Positions 4,770 through 10,656 of a stretch of DNA of 10,656 nucleotides are shown piece by piece (the stretch's first letter is position 1; the number at the start of each line of letters is the position of its first letter). Source of the DNA: Candidatus Thiodiazotropha taylori (GTDB lineage Bacteria > Pseudomonadota > Gammaproteobacteria > Chromatiales > Chromatiaceae); NCBI GenBank assembly GCA_019100305.1, contig JAHRHW010000119.1, positions 1 through 10,656 of the forward strand. Direction: 5' to 3'. Below the pieces are notes generated by a model. The model saw nothing but the letters and a program-made list of their open reading frames with translations, did not search any database and had not been told where the DNA came from. The position numbers and the translations under genes are program-made.

Positions 4770-5225
4770 TTGTTTCGAGGGATTTCATCGCTCAATTTGG
4801 ATACGAAAGGGCGGCTTGCGATACCAACCCGGTATCGGGAGCAGCTCGTGGATGTGTGCGCCTCCGAATTAGTGATTACCGCCGATATGGATCACTGTCT
4901 GCTGATCTATCCCAAACCCACATGGCTTGAAATCGAAAAGAAGCTGGTGGCGATGCCGACCTTCGATGCGGCTGCGAGAAATATGCAGCGTCTCTACATC
5001 GGTAGTGCCGCCGAGTTGGAGATGGATGGTCAGGGTCGGATTCTGCTGCCCCCGGCATTGCGTAAGTTTGCCGGGCTCGACAAGAAGGTCGCCCTGGTCG
5101 GTCAGATGAATAAATTTGAGTTATGGGATGAAGAGACCTGGAAGTCCAAACAGGAGGACTGGCTGAACAGCGTGGATCTGACGGATCTCAATTTGCCGCC
5201 AGAGTTCAAGTCCCTTTCAATCTGA
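4770..5225 (+). CDS. mraZ: Transcriptional regulator MraZ
   Basis: The 151-residue protein carries two SpoVT/AbrB-type DNA-binding repeats, each marked by a DxxGR motif: LDTKGRLAIP (10-19) and MDGQGRILLP (85-94). The protein assembles into rings and represses the dcw promoter in E. coli. The start is a TTG at 4770: the protein then begins MFRGISSLNLDTKGRL, which matches the family N-terminus, and GAGGGG lies seven bases upstream. No ATG or GTG fits at this place. Length equals that of E. coli MraZ (152). It is the first gene of the dcw operon, preceded by TGG repeats it probably binds itself, and its TGA overlaps the rsmH ATG by one base. Confidence 0.97.
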   Translation: MFRGISSLNLDTKGRLAIPTRYREQLVDVCASELVITADMDHCLLIYPKPTWLEIEKKLVAMPTFDAAARNMQRLYIGSAAELEMDGQGRILLPPALRKFAGLDKKVALVGQMNKFELWDEETWKSKQEDWLNSVDLTDLNLPPEFKSLSI

Positions 5226-6154
5226 TGGCGCAGGAGCATCTTTCGGTACTGCTGCAGGCCTCTGTTGAGGCGCTGAAGGTTGAGCCGATGGGCATCTATA
5301 TCGATGCCACATTCGGGCGGGGCGGCCATAGTCGGCTGATCCTCGAGGGATTGGGTGAAGGTGGGCGATTGATCGGGATCGACAGGGATCCTCAGGCAGT
5401 GGCTCATGCTGAGCAATTGTTTGCACAAGATAACCGCTTTCGAATGGTACAGGAGAACTTTGCCATGCTTGCGGAGGTCGCTGAACAACAGGGTATCGCG
5501 GGACAGGTGAATGGGATCTTACTCGATCTCGGGGTCTCCTCACCCCAGTTGGATCAGGCGCAGCGTGGCTTCAGCTTTACCCAGGACGGGCCTCTGGATA
5601 TGCGCATGGACCCAAGTCGAGGGGTGTCGGCGGCTGAGTGGCTGGCGAAAGCCGAGAGCCGGGAGATTGCTCAGGTGCTGAAGACCTATGGTGAGGAACG
5701 CCATGCCAAGCGCATTGCCCGCGCCATAGTCGAGGCGAGGGTGGCGCAGCCGATCGAGACCACAGGTCGCTTGGCGGAGCTGGTGAGTCAGGCCAATCCC
5801 TCTTGGGAGAAGGGTAAGCATCCGGCAACCCGGAGTTTTCAGGCGATCCGTATATTTATTAATGGTGAACTCGACGCATTGAGGCAGACTCTCGATGGCG
5901 TCATTGATGTATTGGCTCCGGGGGGCAGGTTGGCAGTGATCAGTTTTCACTCTTTGGAAGACCGCATCGTCAAGCGGTTCATGAGAGATCAGGCCAAAGG
6001 CGACCCGTTTCCTCCGGGCGTGCCGGTGACGGACGATCAAAGGCAACCCAGATTACGTCTGGTGGGTAAGGCGATAACTCCTGATGAAGCTGAAATCAGC
6101 GCCAATCCAAGGGCGCGCAGTGCTGTTTTGCGCGTTGCGGAGAGGTGTCTGTGA
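5225..6154 (+). CDS. rsmH: 16S rRNA (cytosine(1402)-N(4))-methyltransferase
   Basis: RsmH (MraW) transfers a methyl group from S-adenosylmethionine to N4 of C1402 in the ribosomal P site of the 30S subunit. The 309 residues are close to the E. coli length of 313. Visible motifs are the SAM-binding loop DATFGRGGHSRLIL (27-40), the acidic GIDRDP (51-56), DLGVSSPQLD (101-110), GFSF (115-118), DMRMDP (125-130), HPATRSFQAIRIFIN (199-213) and SFHSLEDRIVK (240-250). The start ATG overlaps the mraZ stop as TGATG and has no Shine-Dalgarno sequence of its own, so translation is probably coupled to mraZ. Its stop overlaps the ftsL start. Confidence 0.97.
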   Translation: MAQEHLSVLLQASVEALKVEPMGIYIDATFGRGGHSRLILEGLGEGGRLIGIDRDPQAVAHAEQLFAQDNRFRMVQENFAMLAEVAEQQGIAGQVNGILLDLGVSSPQLDQAQRGFSFTQDGPLDMRMDPSRGVSAAEWLAKAESREIAQVLKTYGEERHAKRIARAIVEARVAQPIETTGRLAELVSQANPSWEKGKHPATRSFQAIRIFINGELDALRQTLDGVIDVLAPGGRLAVISFHSLEDRIVKRFMRDQAKGDPFPPGVPVTDDQRQPRLRLVGKAITPDEAEISANPRARSAVLRVAERCL

Positions 6155-6423
6155 GCGTCAGTGGAAAAGTGCTCTTTTCACTGCTGGTGCTAGCAGTGCT
6201 GAGTTCGGCAATCGGGGTTGTCTATAGCAAGTATCTCAGCAGAAAACACTTTGTCGCCTTGCAGGAGCTGCAGGCGGAACAGGAGAGAATTGGCGTTGAG
6301 TGGGGCAGGTTGCAGCTTGAGGAGAGCACCCTGGCAACCCACTCGGTGGTTGAACGCAAAGCACGGGACGGATTGAAGATGCATCTGCCCGACTTTACTG
6401 AAATCGTCGTCATCAAACAGTGA
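6151..6423 (+). CDS. ftsL: Cell division protein FtsL
   Basis: FtsL is a small bitopic inner-membrane protein that forms the FtsQLB complex and helps activate septal synthesis by FtsWI. The 90 residues show a short cytoplasmic start, a transmembrane helix at about 7-25 (VLFSLLVLAVLSSAIGVVY) and a periplasmic leucine-zipper-like coiled coil (34-62, ALQELQAEQERIGVEWGRLQ). A C-terminal part follows with ERKARDGLKM, typical of FtsL. The GTG at 6151 was chosen because GGAGAGG (6139-6145) is correctly spaced before it and because it overlaps the rsmH stop as GTGA. A GTG two codons earlier (6145) lies inside that ribosome binding site. The low overall sequence conservation of FtsL is expected; position between rsmH and ftsI supports the call. 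Confidence 0.92.
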   Translation: MSVSGKVLFSLLVLAVLSSAIGVVYSKYLSRKHFVALQELQAEQERIGVEWGRLQLEESTLATHSVVERKARDGLKMHLPDFTEIVVIKQ

Positions 6424-6425
6424 AT

Positions 6426-8162
6426 ATGGCCAATCGTAAGAAGAAAAAGGCACAGCAGGCGGAGATTCTCCGGCAACCGAGCTATCGGGCGCGGCGCTAT
6501 ACTGTGCTCGCTGTGTTGGCCCTGGCCTATGTCTCACTGATCTGGCAGTCGGTGGATCGGCAGGTGTTCGAGACCGCTTTCCTGCAGGAGCAGGGAGAGC
6601 GCCGTTACCTGCGTACCATGAAGGTCAGCGCCAGTCGCGGCATGATTACCGACCGCAACGGTGAGCCCCTGTCGATCAGTACGCCGGTGAAGAGTGTGGT
6701 GGCCAATCCAAGGGTGGTGAAGAGCGACAACCAGACCATTGGTGCGCTGGCTGCTATTCTCGATCTGAATCCGGATCGTCTGCGCCGTCAGCTCTCCAGC
6801 GATCGCAGCTTCGTCTATCTGAAACGCCGCATCAATCCGGATCAGGCTGAAAAGGTCGCAGCCTTGGAGATCAAGGGACTGGATCTGCTGTCGGAGTATC
6901 GTCGCTTCTATCCGAGTGCCGAAGTGATGTCGCATATCGTCGGTTTTACCAACATCGATGACCAGGGCCAGGAGGGCATGGAGCTGGCCTATGACCAGTG
7001 GCTCAGTGGTACCCCAGGGGCCAAGCGGGTGATCAAGGACGGCAGTGGCCGGGTGGTCAATCAGGTGGAGAATATCCAGAGTCCCGCTCCGGGCAAGGAT
7101 CTGAGCCTGAGCATCGATCGCAGACTGCAGTTCCTTGCCTATCGGGAGCTCAAGGCGGCGGTTGCCAAACATCGTGCCCGATCCGGTTCTGTGGTGATTC
7201 TCGATGCGCGGAACGGTGAGATCCTGGCGATGGTCAACAGTCCGGCCTACAACCCCAACGACCTGCAGGATCGCCGCTCAAGCAAGCTGCGCAATCGCTC
7301 GGTGACCGATGTCTTCGAACCGGGTTCCACGATTAAGCCTTTTGCGGTGGCGGCGGCGATGGAACAGGGCAAGTTCAGACCGACCACGCCGATCGATGTC
7401 TCGCCCGGTTATATGAAGGTGGGGCGTTATCTGGTACGGGATCATCGTAACTACGGCATGATCGATGTGGCCACGGTGCTGCGTAAATCAAGTAACGTGG
7501 GCGCCAGTAAGATCGCCCTGTCGATGCCGCCGGAAAGCCTCTGGCAGCTCTATACCAAGCTGGGGTTTGGATCCAGCCCGGAGTCGCTTTTTCCGGGAGA
7601 GTCGAGTGGGCGCCTGCCCCATTTTTCCGATTGGTCTTCGTTTGAGCAGGCCACCCTCTCGTTTGGCTATGGCCTCTCGGTCACCCCACTGCAACTGGCC
7701 CGCGCCTACGCGGTGCTGGCGAATGACGGAGAACGCCTGCCGGTCTCTCTGCTGAAACTGGATCAGCAACCTGTCGGGGAGCGGGTGTTGCGCCAGAGTA
7801 CCGCAAGAAGTGTTGTCTCGATGCTGGAATCGGTGGTCAGTCGTGACGGATCTGCTCCTCTGGCGGCCGTACCCGGCTACCGGGTTGCCGGTAAGACCGG
7901 TACCGCAAAGAAATCGGTTGCCGGTGGTTATGCGGAAGATAAGTATCTATCCCTTTTTGTCGGCATGGCACCGGCCACCCGGCCACGCCTGGTGATGGCG
8001 GTGTTTATCGATGAGCCCAGGGGCGAGGAGTACTACGGCGGTGCGGTTGCCGGTCCGGTCTTCTCCAAGGTGATGAGCGGTGCTCTGCGCTTGATGAACA
8101 TTCCGCCGGACAAACCCTGGTATGACGATAAGCTGATGGCCCGACTTGGAGAGCAGGAATGA
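6426..8162 (+). CDS. ftsI: Peptidoglycan D,D-transpeptidase FtsI (PBP3)
   Basis: FtsI cross-links septal peptidoglycan in partnership with FtsW. The 578-residue protein has a lysine-rich cytoplasmic start (NRKKKKAQ), one transmembrane helix at about 25-41, a dimer/pedestal domain beginning near SRGMITDRNGEPLSIS, and a C-terminal transpeptidase domain. The three active-site motifs are intact: S301-T-I-K (after EPG), S355-S-N, and K490-T-G-T. Their spacing is nearly that of E. coli PBP3 (Ser307, 359, 494). Length is close to the E. coli 588. I chose the ATG at 6426. A GTG at 6420 overlapping the ftsL stop as GTGA would add two residues and is equally possible, because neither start has a clear Shine-Dalgarno sequence. 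Confidence 0.97.
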   Translation: MANRKKKKAQQAEILRQPSYRARRYTVLAVLALAYVSLIWQSVDRQVFETAFLQEQGERRYLRTMKVSASRGMITDRNGEPLSISTPVKSVVANPRVVKSDNQTIGALAAILDLNPDRLRRQLSSDRSFVYLKRRINPDQAEKVAALEIKGLDLLSEYRRFYPSAEVMSHIVGFTNIDDQGQEGMELAYDQWLSGTPGAKRVIKDGSGRVVNQVENIQSPAPGKDLSLSIDRRLQFLAYRELKAAVAKHRARSGSVVILDARNGEILAMVNSPAYNPNDLQDRRSSKLRNRSVTDVFEPGSTIKPFAVAAAMEQGKFRPTTPIDVSPGYMKVGRYLVRDHRNYGMIDVATVLRKSSNVGASKIALSMPPESLWQLYTKLGFGSSPESLFPGESSGRLPHFSDWSSFEQATLSFGYGLSVTPLQLARAYAVLANDGERLPVSLLKLDQQPVGERVLRQSTARSVVSMLESVVSRDGSAPLAAVPGYRVAGKTGTAKKSVAGGYAEDKYLSLFVGMAPATRPRLVMAVFIDEPRGEEYYGGAVAGPVFSKVMSGALRLMNIPPDKPWYDDKLMARLGEQE

Positions 8163-9700
8163 TGGCGGCCAGAGAGATTACCGAGACGCACTGGCTCTCC
8201 ACACTGCTGACGGGCCTGGTCGATCTGCCATCGGAGCTCGATCGGCAGATTGGCGGGCTCTGTCTGGACAGTCGTAAGCTGGTCGAGGGGGATCTGTTCC
8301 TGGCTTGCGCCGGGACCCGTCAGCATGGCCTGGTGTTTGCCGATCAGGCGATTGCCCAGGGTGCTGTTGCGATCCTTTGGGAGCCGGATGGTGGTGAGGG
8401 TGAGCGGCTGGCCTCAGCGCTGCAGCATGGCTCACTACCCTTGATTGAGGTCGCCAATCTTTCCCGCTCTCTGAGTGAGATTGCCGGTCGTTTCCATGAC
8501 CACCCCAGCCGGGCGATGGCCGTCTATGGAATAACCGGTACCAACGGCAAGACCAGTATCTGTCAGTTGCTGGCGCAGGCCCTGGAAACCGAACACCCCT
8601 GTGGCATGGTGGGTACTCTGGGAGCCGGCCTGCCCGGGCAGCTGGAAACCACCGGTATGACAACGCCGGATGCGCTAAGTGTGCAGCAGATTCTCTCCCG
8701 CCTGTTGGCGCAGGGTGCCAAATCGGTGGCGATGGAGGTCTCGTCTCACGCACTGGACCAGTACCGGGTGGATGGGGTGGCCTTCGATTGCGCGATTTTC
8801 ACCAACCTCAGTCGCGACCATTTCGACTATCACGGCAGCCTGGAGAACTACGGCAATGCCAAGCGCAGACTGTTTCAACTGCCTGGACTCGGTCGGGCGG
8901 TAATCAATCTGGATGACCCCTTTGGTCGTCAACTGGCTGAAGCTCTCTGCCAGAGAGTGCCTGTCTACGGATACAGTATCGACGCCGATACCACACTGCC
9001 GGACGGCGTGCAGGGTTGGATTCGGGCCATCGGATTGCAGGCTACCGGCAGTGGCTTGAGTCTCTCGGTTGCCACCCCGGCGGGCAAGTGTCAGTTGGAG
9101 AGTGGCTTGTTGGGTCGCTTCAATGGCGCCAACCTGCTGGCTGTGTTGAGTGTTTTGTTGATCAATGATTGGCCACTTGAGCGGGCGATTGCGGTTCTGG
9201 CGAAGCTCTCCACCGTGCCGGGTCGAATGGAGCGCTTTGGTGCGGCCTCTCAACCGACGGTGGTGGTCGACTATGCGCATACTCCGGATGCCCTGGAGAA
9301 GGCTCTGCAGGCGTTGCGGCTGCACTGCACAGGTCGATTGATTGTTGTCTTCGGCTGTGGCGGAGACCGGGATCCCGGCAAGCGTCCGATGATGGGTGAA
9401 GTGGCGGCGAACGAAGCGGACCTCTGTTATCTGACCGATGACAATCCACGCAGTGAGTCGAGCGCCGAGATCATCGAGCAGATCCTTACCGGTATGCCGA
9501 ATGCAGAAGAGGTTCGGGTGGAAGCCGATCGGGGTAAGGCGATCCGCCAGGCGGTTTCCGTCGCTAAACCCGGTGACCTGGTGTTGGTGGCAGGCAAGGG
9601 GCATGAGGATTACCAGTTGGTGGCTGACCAGGTGTTGCACTTCGATGACCGGGAGGTTGTCCAGGCGGCCCTGGCCGGATGGCAGGAGGGGGCGTCATGA
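8159..9700 (+). CDS. murE: UDP-MurNAc-tripeptide ligase MurE (meso-DAP adding)
   Basis: MurE adds the third amino acid to UDP-N-acetylmuramoyl-L-Ala-D-Glu in the cytoplasm, using ATP. The 513 residues show the Mur ligase order. The N-terminal UDP-binding domain has LDSRKLVEGDLFLA (36-49). The ATP P-loop is GTNGKTS (127-133). SSHALDQYR is at 195-203, and the likely carbamylated lysine, Lys235, is in NYGNAK. The C-terminal domain has VVVDYAHTPDALE, GCGGDRDPGKRP and DNPR (428-431). DNPR is the signature for meso-diaminopimelate, so the wall is DAP-type. It is slightly longer than the E. coli enzyme (495). The ATG overlaps the ftsI stop by four bases as ATGA, and a second ATG follows immediately. 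Confidence 0.97.
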   Translation: MMAAREITETHWLSTLLTGLVDLPSELDRQIGGLCLDSRKLVEGDLFLACAGTRQHGLVFADQAIAQGAVAILWEPDGGEGERLASALQHGSLPLIEVANLSRSLSEIAGRFHDHPSRAMAVYGITGTNGKTSICQLLAQALETEHPCGMVGTLGAGLPGQLETTGMTTPDALSVQQILSRLLAQGAKSVAMEVSSHALDQYRVDGVAFDCAIFTNLSRDHFDYHGSLENYGNAKRRLFQLPGLGRAVINLDDPFGRQLAEALCQRVPVYGYSIDADTTLPDGVQGWIRAIGLQATGSGLSLSVATPAGKCQLESGLLGRFNGANLLAVLSVLLINDWPLERAIAVLAKLSTVPGRMERFGAASQPTVVVDYAHTPDALEKALQALRLHCTGRLIVVFGCGGDRDPGKRPMMGEVAANEADLCYLTDDNPRSESSAEIIEQILTGMPNAEEVRVEADRGKAIRQAVSVAKPGDLVLVAGKGHEDYQLVADQVLHFDDREVVQAALAGWQEGAS

Positions 9701-10656
9701 ACAGTCTCACTCTTGCCGAAGTGGCGCAGCAACTGGAAGCCGTGCATCAGGGGGCCGATGTGCGTTTTCATTCGGTCAGCACCGACACCCGAACGATCAA
9801 GCCCGGAGATCTGTTTGTCGCCTTGAGCGGCCCCAATTTCGATGCCCACCGGTTTCTCGGGCAGGCGATGGAGAAGGGGGCGGTGGCGGCCATGGTCAGC
9901 GAGTTGCAGGCGGTTGAGCTGCCCCAGCTGCAGGTGACCGATACCCGTATTGGATTGGGGCATCTGGCCGCTTTGTGGCGTGACCGGTTTGAAGTGCCGA
10001 TTGTGGCTATCACCGGCAGTAACGGTAAAACCACCGTCAAGGAGTTGCTCGCTTCGATTCTTGGAATCCGCGGCAGTGTGCTGGCTACCCGAGGCAACCT
10101 GAACAATGAGATCGGGCTGCCCTTGACCTTGTTACGGCTGCAGGATGAGCAGTGTGCGGTAATCGAGATGGGCGCCAACCATCCCGGTGAGATCGGCTAT
10201 CTGAGTCAGATCACCCGTCCCGATGTGGCATTGATCAACAACGCGGGTGCGGCCCATCTTGAAGGCTTCGGGGATCTGACCGGAGTGGCCCATGCCAAGG
10301 GCGAGATCCTGAGTGGCTTGAGGCCCAGCGGGGTTGGGGTGCTGAATGCGGACGACCGCTTTTTTCCACTCTGGCGGGAGCTGTGCGGTGAGCGTCAGAT
10401 GATCTCCTTCGGTTGCTCACACAAGGCAGATGTGCAGAGCGATCTGAGTCAGGCCGGGATGCGCTGGTCGGAGCAGGGATTTCAGAATCATATGCAGGTC
10501 AGTTATCGGGGTGAGCAGTTTACAGTGCAGCTCTCACTGGCCGGCCGGCACAACCTGATGAATGCTCTGGCGGCGATTGCTGCAGCACTGGCAATGGGCT
10601 GTGACATTGAACAGATTCAGATGGGATTGGCCGGGGTGCAGGCGGTGGCAGGGCGT
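9697..10656 (+). CDS. murF: UDP-MurNAc-tripeptide:D-Ala-D-Ala ligase MurF (3' truncated)
   Basis: MurF adds D-alanyl-D-alanine to UDP-MurNAc-tripeptide, completing the cytoplasmic pentapeptide precursor. The frame begins MNSLTLAEVAQQLEA and runs to the window edge, 320 codons without a stop; family members are about 450 residues, so roughly the last third is missing. Motifs seen are STDTRTIKPGDLFVAL (28-43), the P-loop GSNGKTT (107-113), GNLNNEIGLPL (133-143), EMGANHPGEI, NNAGAAHLEGF, and the start of the C-terminal domain at AGRHNLMNALAA. The ATG overlaps the murE stop as ATGA, with the strong ribosome binding site AGGAGGGGG just upstream. The next gene in this order would normally be mraY, outside the window. 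Confidence 0.97.
   Translation, partial: MNSLTLAEVAQQLEAVHQGADVRFHSVSTDTRTIKPGDLFVALSGPNFDAHRFLGQAMEKGAVAAMVSELQAVELPQLQVTDTRIGLGHLAALWRDRFEVPIVAITGSNGKTTVKELLASILGIRGSVLATRGNLNNEIGLPLTLLRLQDEQCAVIEMGANHPGEIGYLSQITRPDVALINNAGAAHLEGFGDLTGVAHAKGEILSGLRPSGVGVLNADDRFFPLWRELCGERQMISFGCSHKADVQSDLSQAGMRWSEQGFQNHMQVSYRGEQFTVQLSLAGRHNLMNALAAIAAALAMGCDIEQIQMGLAGVQAVAGR

Noticed and set aside
6145..6150. Upstream GTG as the ftsL start
   Set aside because: It sits inside the GGAGAGGTG ribosome binding site that serves the GTG at 6151.
6534..7172. Long minus-strand frame of 212 codons inside ftsI
   Set aside because: Typical antisense shadow of a GC-rich coding region; ftsI motifs are intact on the other strand.
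8675..9640. Minus-strand frame of 321 codons inside murE
   Set aside because: Antisense shadow of murE; it has no independent start signal or recognisable domain.
1..10656. CRISPR array, tRNA, IS element or prophage gene
   Set aside because: No regularly spaced direct repeats, tRNA-like cloverleaf, transposase-like frame or phage gene was found on reading both strands.

Overview
The window looks like a gammaproteobacterial chromosome. The evidence is a class A RNase P RNA gene directly upstream of a division and cell-wall (dcw) cluster in the order mraZ-rsmH-ftsL-ftsI-murE-murF, a MurE with the meso-diaminopimelate signature DNPR, and protein sequences close to those of gamma-proteobacteria. 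The dcw genes are fairly GC-rich and the left flank is less so. I cannot fix the genus; a free-living or symbiotic sulfur-oxidiser-type gammaproteobacterium is only a guess. No IS element, CRISPR array, tRNA or prophage gene was seen.

Left part (1-2240). A truncated beta-propeller-like gene runs in from the left edge. It meets, stop codon on stop codon, a minus-strand gene for a lysine-rich, possibly ribbon-helix-helix and coiled-coil protein. A gene-poor stretch of about 870 bp follows. It holds one well-supported unlisted gene: a 32-residue single-pass membrane microprotein on the minus strand (1052-1150) with a good ribosome binding site. Next is gloA (glyoxalase I, minus strand, GTG start).

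Middle part (2241-4049). Two minus-strand genes encode a double-length tautomerase and a carboxymuconolactone decarboxylase/AhpD-like protein. They are divergent from a TetR-family regulator. The 166-bp intergenic region contains three near-identical 18-bp palindromes, built on GATAACG-N2-CGTTATC, that sit on the predicted promoters of both directions. With gloA just downstream and a regulator cysteine that lines up with the NemR sensor cysteine, this looks like an electrophile- or quinone-stress module. That function is inference.

Right part (4111-10656). rnpB has a recognisable sigma-70 promoter and one or two terminators. The dcw operon starts with TTGACA-N18-TAATAT, followed at once by TGG repeats spaced about 10 bp that match the known MraZ operator layout. 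All six dcw genes overlap by 1 or 4 bases, so they are probably one translationally coupled transcript. It covers transcriptional autocontrol (mraZ), 16S rRNA C1402 methylation (rsmH), the divisome (ftsL, ftsI) and peptidoglycan precursor synthesis (murE, murF). murF is cut by the right edge after 320 codons.
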